NCBI GenBank assembly: GCA_019426215.1 | Contig: CM033392.1 | Span: forward strand, 40,354,666 to 40,418,665 | Direction: 5' to 3' | From: Buddleja alternifolia | Taxonomy: Eukaryota; Streptophyta; Magnoliopsida; Lamiales; Scrophulariaceae | Length of the DNA: 64,000 nucleotides | Shown here: positions 34,123-45,913 of the stretch, piece after piece | Layout: each line of letters opens with the position of its first letter | Position numbering within the stretch: position 1 is the stretch's first letter | Notes under the pieces: generated by a model | Database searches by the model: none | Seen by the model: only the letters and a program-made list of their open reading frames with translations | Told to the model about the DNA's origin: nothing | Program-made: the position numbers and the translations under genes

Positions 34123-35270
34123 AGTGGCTGAACGACCACCATCAGATTTGCTTTCTTTTTCCCTATCTCTTTTAATTTCGTTTGTTCATTTTTTTTATTT
34201 TTTTATTTTTTATTTTCATTCTGTGTTGCATTGAGGACAATGCAGATTTTAAGTGTGGGGGAGATGGTTAGTTATTTGTTTTATGAGTTAAAAAAAAAAA
34301 AAAAATCTTTATTGTGCAGCCAAGTAAGGTAGTGAAAAATTATTTCCCTTCATCAGTGGTTGATTGAAAAATAGACTAGATTCAATAGAGAAGTTAAGTA
34401 GTGTTAAAATTGTTATAATTGTTGAAGTACAGACTTTTAGAGAAATTCGTGTGAATTCGTAATTTAGCATAACTTTGTATGTGACTTTTGACTTGCTGAA
34501 ATCCCTTCAAATTCCTCAAGGTTAATCTGGTTGATAGTGACTTAAAATAATAATGGATGAAATTCCTCGGTGTAAAGCTTGAGGCGTAAATTGCGTAATG
34601 TTGAAGATATAGTATAGCGCCTGGGATTATCTGCACTGAAGGGATTAAGCCTGAGGAGTTTTCAAGCTTGGTAACCTAAGACTATCTAGTCTGGGATCTA
34701 TCGGCCCAAACCTGCTACTGTGTTGGAAATCTAATAGGGCTATTCAAAGTATGTCCAGAATGAAATGATCCGCTTGTTGAGTAACCGGGTGCATTCATGA
34801 ATAATGTTTGTATTCGCGTCAAAAGATAAGTGTGTGCTTAATAATAATATATTGCTCGTTTTAATTCATGCTTGAGGAAATATAAAGGGATGATGTTGAG
34901 TTAAATGTTGCATTAATAGTATTGCGGTTACAAAATGAAGTGAATTCTTGAGAAGTTTGTGTGAATGCAAGAGTAATGGTGGACACATGATTAACCTTTC
35001 TAGCGAATTTTGTTAATTTTTGGTTATGAATCGATGATGTTTGGAAAGAAAATTTCATGAACTTGCTTGTTTGTACATTGAGAGATTGATTTTGTGGGTA
35101 TATCTTCTGCAAACCCTCACGAGACTAAACTCGTCCACTAGGGCTAACCTAGGGGTTTAAAGGCTTGTTGCATATGCTAAATGCAACCGTGTTACCTACG
35201 AAAGTGGTTGGCTTTAGTTTTTTTTTTTTTTCTAGTTTCTCTTTATCTTTGTCCGAGGACGTGCAAGAGC
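34123..35270 (+). other. Non-coding 3' region of the Athila-type element
   Basis: About 1.15 kb where pol and env would lie in a full element. No ORF of note. Contains an internal polypurine module at 34233-34267 and several T-runs. The sequence just before the final PPT (around 35150-35270) is homologous to minus-strand 47300-47160 of the other Athila-like element. Confidence 0.7.
34233..34267 (+). promoter_or_regulatory. Internal polypurine-tract module
   Basis: GAGGACAATGCAGATTTTAA followed by GTGTGGGGGAGATGG. It duplicates the context of the terminal tract at 35256-35286 (GAGGACGTGCAAGAGCTAAG then TGTGGGGGAATT), about 1.02 kb upstream of it. Confidence 0.65.
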
Positions 35271-35286
35271 TAAGTGTGGGGGAATT
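35271..35286 (+). promoter_or_regulatory. Terminal polypurine tract
   Basis: TAAGTGTGGGGGAATT immediately before the LTR start TGATAAGTGC. Confidence 0.9.
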
Positions 35287-36803
35287 TGATAAGTGCAATA
35301 TTTATATATTTTATTACCTCTATCTTTAGCATTTTATTGTGATTATATGGCCATTGGAACTAATTTTATCTCATTTTGTGATTTGGGCAAGAGTTGAAGT
35401 GCAAAATATCAATTTCAATCAAAATGACAGATTTGGCGATGTTTCGGAAATATTAATATATCTGAAGATGCAGACATTAGTTTCTATTGAATTTTATCTA
35501 GTTGGAAAGCTAAGACAAAGGCCTATATTTATTATGAAGAAGTCCAGACCCAGTTCGGAAGTTAAAGGGCTCGAAAGTGTTGAAGAATTTAATGAAGATT
35601 TCTGTTCTGGACTGGACTGGAATGCGCAGTTTTGGTGAAAAATTCATAACTAGAGTTATGTGTATTGGATTCCGTCAAGGCCAGTTGGAAATGAAAGCTA
35701 ACACATAAAGCTACAAATGTCTAGAAGGAGTCAAAGTCAGATTCGATGAATTAGAGGTGACAAATCAGAAAGTAAAGGGAAGAATATATTCTCCATGCTT
35801 TGATGTTAAAGAGAAGAATATATTCTCCATGCTTTGATGTTAAAGGGAAGAATATATTCTCCATGCTTTGATGTTAAAGGGAAGAATATATTCTCCATGT
35901 CTTGATAAAGGAAGAGGGAATATATTCTCTCTATGATTATGTCATCTTTTCATTGCCTATATATATGTCTTGCAAGAGTTGAAGAAGAACAACAAAAACA
36001 AGAAGAAAACAAAGAGAAGAGAGTTAGAAAAATAGTATTTTCAAGTTTTGTGCTTACAATCATGAGTAGCTAAGTTTTTCTTTCGATTCAAGGGAGTTCA
36101 TTTTGATTCACATGTTGTGAGACACAGAGCTTCATCTATCTATCTACGGTTTGATTATCTTTTGTTTCTTATTCTTAATGTTCATGCTTGTTTAGATAAT
36201 AATCTAAGGTGCACATTAGTTGATTATCTATTACAATCTATTGCTAACAAATCTTCATAATCCGTAATTGTTATGTTTGATTTGTGCATGTAGCAATTAG
36301 GTTTTCATGATTAGGATCCCAATTTTCGTTGATAACCTAAGGGAAACATTAGAGTAAATTAAATAGTTGGCGCTTGCTTAAACTATTGTTTATCCTTAGT
36401 CGCTTCTAATTCGTTATGCTATTATTAACATGATTAGGATTGCTTAATACCGAGTCAGTTGATAATAAGAATTTAACCGGGTGCTGGGCTTTGGTTAATG
36501 ATATACGGAAGTTAATACGGATATAAATAGCTGGTTATTTATGTTCTTGGCTAAGTAATCAAAGAATAGATAGTATTTTAGGTGTCTATGATCAACTTGA
36601 ATTGAAGAACGAACTATCCTTGAATCGATGCTTTACATTTATTGAACTTCCTATTTAATTCTTGTCATTATTAATTCATCAAACAAACCTCCCCATTGAA
36701 TATTATTTTGATCAACCAATCTCTAGGGTTCGACCTGGACTTACGAGTACTACAAATTCTTGTGAGAACAGTAATTATATTTTGGTGCATTCGACACGTA
36801 CCA
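35287..36803 (+). repeat. 3' LTR of the Athila-type element
   Basis: 1517 bp, TGATAAGTGC...CGTACCA, followed by TSD ATGGA at 36804-36808. Near-identical to the 5' LTR. Confidence 0.95.
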
Positions 36804-36808
36804 ATGGA

Positions 36809-37605
36809 GTATTCTACTAGATCTTCGTGGTGGTTGTGCCACTATTGGGTCAGCTCTTGGTTATTGGACATATGACTCTGTGGGAGTTTTATTTTGTTCT
36901 TCTAGAAATCTTTCGACCTTTACCACCTTATAAGATGAATTCATCTTCGAGGAAGTGGAGCTAAAGGGCCACAATAATCCTCTGATCATTATGTAGGTAA
37001 AAGAAAAATCCCACAGAATCTTTAGGATATCCAATAAAACGTCCTTTTAGGGATCTTGTCTCCAGTTTTTATACTTTTATCTTCTTGACATAAGCAGGGC
37101 ATCCCCAAATTTTAATGTGAGTAAGACTTGATTTCCTATTATTCCACATCTCATGTGGAGTTTTAGGAACGGATTTGGAGGAACATCTGTTCAATACATA
37201 AGCAACAGTAAGGAACGCATAACCTTATAATGAAATGGGTAGATCAGTGAAGTTAAGCATGGAATGAATCATGTCTAACGGTGTTTAGTTTCTACGCTTA
37301 GCCACCCCATTTAATTAAGGAGTTTCTGGTGGTGTTAGTTGTGACATTATCTCTTGTTCCTTCAAGAACTCATCAAACTCGACACTCATATATTCTCTTC
37401 CTCGATCCGATTGTACAGTTTTTTTATGTTGGCCTGTCTCATTTTCTACTAAAGCCTTAAATTCTTTGAACCTTTCGAAAGATTCATACTTTTGCTTCAT
37501 CAGATACACTAGACCATACCTTGAATGATCGTTTGTGAATGTGATGAAGTAGTAGAAATCTCCATGAGTCATTTCTCCAAATGGCCCGCAAACATTGGTA
37601 TGCAC
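36809..37605 (-). pseudogene. Integrase of the minus-strand copia
   Basis: The minus strand opens MHTNVCGPFGEMTHGDFYYF, then FTNDHSRYGLVYLM and SDRGREYMSVEFDEFLKEQ: the copia integrase core with the first two catalytic Asp positions and the terminal block SQLTPPETP. A stop follows at about 37315. The downstream C-terminal part (37300-36809) is recognisable only in scraps (IKIWGCPAYVK-like region) and is then broken by the Athila-type insertion. Confidence 0.85.
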
Positions 37606-37715
37606 TAATCCAAGAACTTAAGTGGCTCTTTCAAAACTCCCGGTGAAGGGAGATCTAGCCATTTTGCCCATAAGACATGCTTCACATGTAGGATAAGGAT
37701 CCAATCCCAATGGGC

Positions 37716-38330
37716 TTAAAAGCCCATCTTTCTCCATCTTGTGGATCTTGTGCTCTCCGACATAGCTAATCTAAGATGCCATTTAAGTCTCAGATTAGTT
37801 TCTAGCCTACCGGGTTTCTTAGTCATAACGTTTACTGCACAAGATTTTTGGACATTTAAATAGTACAATCCATTAACTAAAGTGACACTGCCAACCAATT
37901 TATTATCATAATGAATATTGCAATTCAAATCAGTAAAAGGGAAAGTATAACCATTCTTAACTAAGATAGGAATAGAAATAATGTTTTTAATCTGCTTAGG
38001 CAAAACTAAAATGTCATTCAATAATAATAAATGTTCAGAATTCAAAACTAAAAAAGTAGAGCCAATCCTAGTAGCTACGACGCTCTGCCCGCTGCCTACT
38101 TTGATCAGCACCACTTCTCGGCCCCACTTTCTACTTCACTCCAGATCCTGATCCATACAACACATATGAACGCTAGCTCCTGAGTCCAGAATCAATGAAG
38201 TAGAAAAAATGGTCATAGAACAATTAGTTTCAAAAATGAAAAGTTCCATACTTGTTGCGTCTTTGCCTAGTTTAGCACAGTTCCTCTTCCAGCCCATCTC
38301 ACCGCATCATAGGCGTATATCCTTATCCTT
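37716..38330 (-). pseudogene. Zinc knuckle, protease and pre-integrase region of the minus-strand copia
   Basis: A CGEMGWKRNC-like knuckle that has lost its His (about 38310-38280) is followed by the protease motif LDSGASVHMCC (about 38195-38160, DSGA intact), then the GAG-pre-integrase part with KVGSGQSVVA, LPKQIKNIISIPILVKNGY and LVNGLYYLNVQ. Frameshifts separate the protease from the rest. Confidence 0.8.
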
Positions 38331-38439
38331 AGGCCCCTTACTTTTGTGACCACATTCTAATTCCTTTCGAGCCCTTTTGGATACTCCCACTATCTTTTTT
38401 CCTTTCCCATTCTTTTCGGCGTTGAAGGACCCACTTATA

Positions 38440-39006
38440 GGAACATCAGATGAATCCTTCTACCTTTTCGTTCTCATTCGAGCTTGTTCAATTTCAAGTT
38501 TCTTAGTCAGCCTAGCTAACAAACATTTGATATTGTTTATATCAAAGTTCATGACGAAATAGTAGATGGAGTCAGGGAGTGACTGTAAGATGAGATCAAC
38601 TTGAATATGAAAATCCATATAGAAATTTAATGACCTCAACTTTTCCCTTAGGTTCATCTTCTTGAGAACGTGGTCTCCCACATCCTCGTTTTTCACTCAT
38701 CTTTGCTCTGAAGAATTCTCTTGATATAAAATATCGAACGGTCCTACCGTGCTCTCTAAAAAGTTCCTCTATATGAAGAATTATATCCCTTGCCTTGCTC
38801 ATCGTCTCATGAGAACTTTGCAGTTCACTGCACATTGAGCTTAGGATATATCCTATAGCTCGATAGTTATCACAGCTCCAGTCAAAATGAGCCAGATGGA
38901 CTTTCTCTTCCTCATCACTCTTAGCGACAAGAGGGCAGTCAATTTCCAACACATATTCTATTGATTCCTCACTTAGGACATTCCTTAAGATTGCGATCCA
39001 TTCCAT
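38440..39006 (-). pseudogene. Gag (UBN2-type) of the minus-strand copia
   Basis: ATG at 39004-39006 gives MEWIAILRNVLSEESIEYVL. Further blocks SKARDIILHIEELFREHGRT and, after a frameshift, VDLILQSLPDSIYYFVMNFD match the copia-type gag (UBN2/Retrotran_gag_2) pattern. At least one frameshift near 38680 breaks it. The 5' end is duplicated upstream (38963-39444). Confidence 0.8.
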
Positions 39007-39444
39007 ATAGTTGGGTCAGGTTAGAATGCTTCTTTCAAGTAAGTTAAAAAGTGGTTTGTCATTTTGAGATAGATAAACAAGAGAATAACTACAGAAATAA
39101 ACCAGATTTAATTAGATTGCTTATAATTGACTCAATCAAGAAAATTAAGGACTTAATAATTTAACTTGGCTCCCACTACATTTTTCGAATCCTACACTCC
39201 CATGATTCCTCACTTAGGACATTCCTTAAGATTGCGATCCATTCCATATAGTTGGGCCAGGTTAGAATGCTTCTTTCAAGTAAGTTAAAAAGTGGTTTGT
39301 CATTTTGAGATAGATAAACAAGAGAATAACTGCAGAAATAAACCAGATTTAATTAGATTGCTTATAATTGACTCAATCAAGAAAATTAAGGACTTAATAA
39401 TTTAACTTGGCTCCCACTACATTTTTCGAATCCTACACTCCCAT
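38963..39444. repeat. 241-bp tandem duplication over the gag start
   Basis: The block beginning GATTCCTCACTTAGGACATT at 38963 repeats from 39204, with very few differences. It contains the gag ATG plus about 14 codons and 5' leader, so a second ATG in the same context lies near 39247. Confidence 0.95.
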
Positions 39445-41416
39445 GTAATAATCGAGAGTCATCATTGGCATCGATTCTGTGTGGGTATTGAGTTCTATAA
39501 ATAATTAAATAGGTTGCAATCTAACTGATTTCTACCCCATTGATTATTCAAAGTGGTGTCTTACACCAATTTATCCAATAAATAATTCAATACCTTTCCC
39601 CATAATTCACCAAGCCACAACCTAACTGATTTCTAAGCTCGTGAACTACCTGAGTTCATTTCCACTAACTCTTTTTAATCTAAGATTTGAATTTCACCTT
39701 GCAACCTAACCGAACTCTGGGGTGAAATATGCTTCGACTAAGGCATCAAATGCGCATAAAAAATTTTCAAATTATTTCCAAATGCATAATTCCCATTACT
39801 GGGAACAATTATACATTGGTTATACTTTTAATTTTATTAAGCTTAGTTGAGGGAGAGGATGTCCCACATCCTTTACTAACTCGGTATTATTTATTTGGAA
39901 GAATTTAGTTTGTCTAAGAGTATTGGTCTCATTTTTCACATTAGTCAATTCATATGGCGCGATTATCATATTGAACATGCTTACTTTATACCACTAAAAA
40001 TCACGCCCAGTCAATATATAAATAGGAAATAAATAAATAAATCCACCACACTCGATCATAGACTTTCACTAGAGAGCCAGGGCCAACATGCCATCACAAA
40101 ATTAAAAGGCATAAACAAAAAAACTATCTGCTCTTCATGGGCTCCAAGTCTCCACGAGTGTTGAAAAATATTCTATTATAAAGCTTTAAAACAACATGTA
40201 CATTATTTCTAAGAAATCAAAAAATAGCCTCAATTCAGGCTTTACAACCCATTGACAAGAAAGATACATCGTAAAAATCCTAAGTCCATGATCTGTGTCA
40301 CCATCACATAAGACATGTTCGCAACACATAATACATGCTCGCATAATTAAAACACTTATGTCGATGATTATTTATTTTAGTCCAACTAAACAATCCTTTA
40401 TAATTTCTAATTTTATGTATTCTATATTTTAATTCAAATCAATCTAGTCTAACTAGTTGACTTAGATTTACAAAATTCTAAATTAAGTATATCTACCTTT
40501 AATTAAAATATTTTTAGTCCAACTAAAAGAATACATAAAATACCGAATTCTATTTTATTATGATTTTAAAGCCACAATAATTAAAAGATTTTTATTTAAT
40601 TAAAGAATTAATTACTCATCTTCCAAGAAAAGAATTAATCTCTTCTATTCAAATATTTAAGTCTTTCAAGTCGAGAAAAATAATATTTAATCTAAAATTA
40701 ATTATTGTTCTCCAATAAAATTATTAATTATCCCAATTAGCTTTTTTATTTCAATTAATCTCATTTGGGTTTGATTTCATCAAACCCGTGTTACCATCTT
40801 CTTGGTCCACTCCGATTTGATTTAATTGCATGGGCCCAAAGTTAATTAATTAAAATAATATTTATTTTATTAATTTCTATTTGGCTAGTTTTAATATAAA
40901 TCCAAATCACCAACCCATTAGACCATTTGGAAAAATTAAATTAAGCCCAAACTAATTAATAAATCAAATTTTAGTAATTCTCTAATTGGACTTAATTTCA
41001 ATTATTCCGAGTTATCATCCTTTAGACCCATCCGGATAATTAAATGTATCCAAAACCTGAATACTAAAATATTGAACCAATACCTGACCCAATTTCAGAC
41101 CCAGATCAAAGACCCAAATTTGACGCACGACCCTAATCGGTCGTGTGCCAGACACACGGCCTGGCGTCGTGCAGGTGCATGGAGCCGTGTTGTGCGTTGT
41201 GTACTCGTGGCCTTCAGGCCACATTTTTCCTCATTTCTTGACTTTTTTCAGATTCATAAAATAATCTCAGATTCATGAATAACATAAAAAATCAATTCTA
41301 GGCTAAGAAATCCTAAAATGCAGATTTAAGAACGCATAAAATACATGCTTCAAAAACATTTGAAAAATACATAAAAAAAATCACATAACATAGATTAAAT
41401 ATGTAAATCAGAGATT
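39445..41416 (-). other. 5' leader of the minus-strand copia
   Basis: About 2 kb between primer site and gag with no ORF. A GC-rich patch at 41115-41225 can fold (see findings). Otherwise AT-rich and featureless. Confidence 0.6.
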
Positions 41417-41430
41417 GGATCTGATACCAC
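41417..41430 (-). promoter_or_regulatory. Primer binding site, initiator tRNA-Met type
   Basis: The minus strand reads GTGGTATCAGATCC just after the LTR end TTACA. TGGTATCAGA is the complement of the plant initiator tRNA-Met 3' end and is standard for copia elements. Confidence 0.9.
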
Positions 41431-43099
41431 TGTAAGGTTTGCGAAAAATTACGCTGCGGAAGATAAAGAACCTATAGGTGGTCATCTCGATTTACATATT
41501 CAAATCAAAAATGGTAAAACATACCCATTGAAGCGAAGTAGTTGGAGAATCCGTCTCTTCTAAATTTTCCAAAACTTCTACCGAGCTAGCTTCTCCAATT
41601 CTCCAAAAATCCAGGCTTCTTGAATTCTTTGAAGATTTCTCGAAGTCTCACCCGAATGGCGAATATACTCCGTCTCCAAATAATCACGCGGGTTAATGAA
41701 CAAGTAAAAACTCCCTCTTTGTTCTTTAAGGGGCGACTGCTAGTACTAGAGAGAGAGGATGTTTTCTTTTTCTACTGCTAAGGGAGTTATGAATAACTTT
41801 GGTCAAATCCCACAAGTGATGTGTATTTAAATCACTTGACTTATTGACCAAGGCAAGGCCCACCAACCTTCTGTCATGCGTCCAAACAGACGCCCAACTA
41901 GGCCTAAGTAGGCGTCCAAATGGACGCCTACTATGACCTGGATTGGACTTATGTTTTAATTAATTTTTCATTAGATAAATTAATTCATTAATTTATTTTT
42001 TCAAGAAATTAACTAATCATTAATCTTATTTAGAAAATAATTATCTCATCTAATGAGTAACTAATTAATAATATATAATTTATCCAATAAATTAAATCTC
42101 CTAGTCTTAATAGAAAAATCCTTCACGTTTTTTCTTTATCAAGCCTTTAGCGCGACTCTTTAGGATTGTTTCGTTTGGTAATGAGATGAAGCCAAAGGAA
42201 GTGGGTAACACTTAGCCAGTCATGTGACCCACTTTATATCCCAAACAAAATTGAATGAATGGATCATTCCACAATCGCGAATACCGTAAATGTCTAAACC
42301 TTTTGTTCTCGTGTCCCTATCAAGTGAGAGTCACGGTAATGTCAAACTCACTGAACTTGACCATAAGGATTAATTATAATAATACGAGATCATTGAGTTT
42401 GCTTTTATGCCTAGCACAATTGACTTTATTTATTTGGCCAAAGACTTTGATCTCTAATTTCTATAATCACATATGACACTTTCTCATTCACTTATGAGAG
42501 AACAAATCCCATCTTAGTAATCAGTAAGACTACCACTTGCCCATTAAGCCATATTTTAAGGTTGGCCCCACGAACGGGTGAATAGGACTCTAGTATCAGA
42601 CTTGATGTCACAAGTGCATCTTTGGCCTGATACTTCAGGTCATAGGTTACACATATCACGAAAAATCATTTTTGTCATTAACAATCACAGGGTGAAAATT
42701 CATGTGTCAAAACCAATGCGAGTAGTGTTCGAGTATATGAGTTCCACTAATGTGACTACTTAAGCTCTCACTATCATATAGTGCTCGACTGGCACTCCCA
42801 CGTCAAACCCAATATTGTACAAGTATTCCAAGTCTTCATTGTCCGGTAAAGACTTCATATTACTTGTGAACTAATTTAGTAGTCAAGATCAATCTTTCTA
42901 GTGCATTTCTTCCTATCCCATAGGAAGTAGAGAGATTGCACTGAATGTATGGACAGTCGTTTTGCACTTCTAACATATGCTAATAAGATTTATATGAAAA
43001 CAAATATAATGCCTTTTATTATAAATAAAATAAGTCATTTACAAGAGGAATGCCCTATACAATCTATCCTCTATGGCATCTGAGAGCATAATCCTAACA
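41431..43099 (-). repeat. 5' LTR of the minus-strand copia
   Basis: 1669 bp; on the minus strand TGTTAGGATTATGC...CCTTACA. Followed on the plus strand by TSD GAATG. Confidence 0.9.
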
Positions 43100-43104
43100 G
43101 AATG

Positions 43105-44187
43105 TATATGGCATTTTATTTGTAATTGATTTTTTTTAATTAATAAAACGCATTTATGTTGTTCTACTTATTGGCATTTGTAAGTTATTAAACAACATTA
43201 AGTCCATGAGATCAAGGCGAAACTTCTAGTCCCTATGGATTAGAGAGATGGGCACTAGAAGTGTTTGGTACTTGATCTCTAAACCCGTTCCCAAGTCAAA
43301 GATAGTTTCGATTGAGCAATAAAACTGGATAAGACTTATATGACATAAGCTTTGACATGGGAGTGATGGTGTTGTATGCCCGGCGAGCCATCTATTGGCT
43401 TGTCCACTAAATCATAAACACTATGATAATCTTATCTTTAATATCATATCAAAAATGTTGTCATGTTCTTTATCATATATGCTTTAATTAGTTGGATAGA
43501 GATCCCATGCATTTCATAAAGTCTAGGGGAACACTCTTGATGTCTATGGAATGCTCTCAAAGGCAGTAATCCTAAACTCTGTTCTAAGTCATAGAGGCTA
43601 TGAGATGTGGGACATCAAGGCATGGATAAAACTTGTTTGTGTATGTCATTCTCAAAGGAGAGTCTCTTGTTTCATGGGCAATGATCCACTAAGGTTAGTG
43701 CATACACAAAGATCCATACTTGGCAGAGTATGGAATTGAATAACCACGCAAGGATATCTTGTTGGTTTTGTCAAACTTGAAGTCCTTCGATTTCGTAGTG
43801 TGAGATTAGTCCTCTGACCTGAGATGTCATAGTTGGGATGTGTATTGCCCATTATACTTTGATATACACGTGCACTTCAAGAGAGCATACAGAGGCGCAT
43901 GTTCTATATAGTCTAGCAATATAGCGAATCGGATGATATTGGATAGGGGATCCATCTAAGGCTTACAGCCTAGTATTTTCTATGCTATTGTGTAAAGCTA
44001 AATGATCGATAAAAGTCTTTGGCCAGAGCGTAGTCTTATAAGATAGATTGGTGATCTCTGCTTAGAAGACTGGATCATTAGTGTTTCTAACACAATCATA
44101 GTTTCTAAGGTTATTAGGGTTTCAATTGTCGCTGAACCCTTGACTTAGACGGAAAAAAGTTAAAAGGATTCGACTCGCATGACATTG
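43105..44187 (+). repeat. Old plus-strand copia: 5' LTR piece 2
   Basis: Continues the LTR begun at 24708. Its interior block TGTTGTATGCCCGGCGAGCC (43368 on) recurs at 62317 in the 3' LTR remnant of the same element. The piece ends at the inserted LTR at 44188. Confidence 0.75.
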
Positions 44188-45841
44188 TGTTGGGTTTCGT
44201 CGCACCATGCGCAGCGAAAATAAAACAAAGATGAATCCAAATCTATGGACCACTCCGGGGATTTATGAAGAGAAAAGGTAGAGATGAGGACAAAATGACT
44301 GAATTCAAAGAGCATAAACACATGCCTCCAACAAGGTTCTCGACATAGACATCTTTTATTTTGGACAGAAAACAAAGAAAAAAAACACGAAAAAAATTTA
44401 CCGTTCTTTTTTGGTGGGATTTATCGATCTTCACACAGAAGAAACTCCAAGATCCTACCTCTAGATAACGCGCGAACAAAAGGTGAAAAAAATATCCTCC
44501 TCTCTTCTTCCTTGAAGAACACGGCTAGTCTGTTGGAGGGGGAGAGAATTTTTCACGTATGTTTTCTGTAGGATTCTCAGAGAATGATTGTCTAAGATGA
44601 GCTTAGGGATTTTATAAAATCCCAAGCCCATCTTCGTTCCACACGCCTATGGGCTCTACAATTGGGTAAGCTGACTTCAACTTAGTCCAATGTTTCCAAC
44701 TAAATAATATATTAAACAATCAAATAATTAATCTAATTAATTATTTACCAATTAGACAATCAATTAAATAAATCCAATTACTTATATTATAAATTAATTT
44801 AATTAATTAATCCAATTAATTAAATATAATTAATTCTAATTAATTAATTAATTAACCCTTTAGATGTTGAAATTCGTTCATCAAATAACGAATTATCGAA
44901 ACATCGTTTCAGAAAATAACTGAAGCTTTTTCTTCTTTCTTCCTTGAATGCGCGACTCTCTAGGTTTGTCTCAATTGGCAATGGGAGGAAACCAAGGATA
45001 TAAGATCATTACGAACCTTTCCAATCTTGAATACCATATGAGTATAAGCTCTTCACTATTATATCCAATCAAATGAGAGTCATGGAAAGTGTTAAACTCA
45101 CAGGACTCGACATTTAACCACAGTACTATGAAATTACCAAACTGCCCTTTGTGTTCCACACGAGATAGTTTGTATACTTTGGCTCATATACCCATGATTT
45201 CATACGACATAAACTCGTTTACTACTCAAGACAGTGAATTACATCTTGGTAATCACTGAACAACTGCTACTTACCCACTCATACTGCATTCGAGGTTGAC
45301 GCCACCAACGAGTGAATTGGATCTAATTACTCTCATAACAAGTTCAGCATCACAAGTACATTGTTCGTGATTCCTCAGCTCTAAGGCTCACGTATACTAT
45401 CGTGACTAGTAATCCTATCATTGACAGTCACTGAGTAAATAGTTATGTGGTAAGATTATGGTGAGTAGTGTTCGAATATATCAATTGCATTGATATATCT
45501 ATGTTATGACCTCCCACCATTGCCTGGCGATCCTCACTACTACGTAGTGACTGACTGACACTCCTTGTCAAAGCTCATATCATAAAAGTCTAGTCTCAAT
45601 GCCCGATTAAGAGTCTTTAAACTGCGAACTCATTTTATGTAATCTAACACTTCTAGTGTCCCTCTCCAGGAGTAGAAGGTTTCTCCAGACTACATTGGAC
45701 TATTTGATCAAAAATTGTTAATACCAATTAATATTCATATGAACAAAACAAAAATGCCTTTTATTCCAAATAATATGTTTGTACAAAATAATGTTCTATA
45801 CAATCTAATTCCTCATTGGCATCTATGGCATATACCTTACA
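44188..45841 (-). mobile_element. Copia LTR, solo-like, minus orientation
   Basis: Plus-strand TGTTGGGTTTCGTCGCACC...GGCATATACCTTACA, with the GCGCGACTCTCTAGG block inside. No primer site or polypurine tract on either side, so it is a solo LTR. The flanks CATTG and GATCA do not match, so the TSD has decayed or one end is deleted. Confidence 0.8.
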
Positions 45842-45913
45842 GATCATAATTGATGTAAGAAAACCCAATCATGTATTTAACAATAAGAGGACTAATCATG
45901 TGTAGTAATAGAG
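45842..45913 (+). repeat. Old plus-strand copia: 5' LTR piece 3
   Basis: A 72-bp stretch between two insertions, assigned to the old LTR by position only. Confidence 0.45.

Larger units (their letters stand above)
29782..36803 (+). mobile_element. Athila-type gag-protease-only LTR retrotransposon (TR-GAG-like)
   Basis: Two LTRs (29782-31297 and 35287-36803), primer site matching tRNA-Asp, one intact gag-protease ORF and a polypurine tract, but no RT, RNase H or integrase: only 1.2 kb of non-coding DNA follows the ORF. Perfect TSD ATGGA. The LTRs differ at roughly 17 sites and one indel by eye (about 99% identity), so it is the youngest datable element here. Intact gag plus signals for priming and integration, but no polymerase, imply mobilisation in trans by an autonomous Athila relative. 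Non-autonomous gag-bearing elements of this kind have been called TR-GAG. Confidence 0.95.
24742..43099 (-). mobile_element. Complete but dead copia element, minus strand, with nested insertions
   Basis: 5' LTR 41431-43099, primer site, leader, gag, protease, integrase, RT, RNase H, polypurine tract, 3' LTR 24742-26464. Perfect TSD GAATG at 24737-24741 and 43100-43104. Domain order gag-PR-IN-RT-RH is that of Ty1-copia. It is interrupted by an LTR at 26984-28651 and by the Athila-type element 29782-36803; without these it is about 9.7 kb. Stops, frameshifts and a damaged RT active site make it inactive. Its LTRs are clearly more diverged than those of the nested Athila-type element, consistent with greater age. 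Confidence 0.95.

Noticed and set aside
41015..41278. Short ORFs on both strands of the GC-rich leader patch
   Set aside because: Overlapping mirror frames over an inverted-repeat region; better explained as leader RNA structure.
43105..44187. Possible second 3' LTR, because a purine-like CATGGGAGTGATGG precedes TGTTGTATGCC at 43368
   Set aside because: Sequence before it is homologous to the interior of related LTRs, so TGTTGTATG is internal to the LTR and the purine stretch is coincidental.
44188..45841. Full copia element rather than solo LTR
   Set aside because: No primer site or polypurine tract adjoins either end and no gag-pol lies in the matching orientation next to it.
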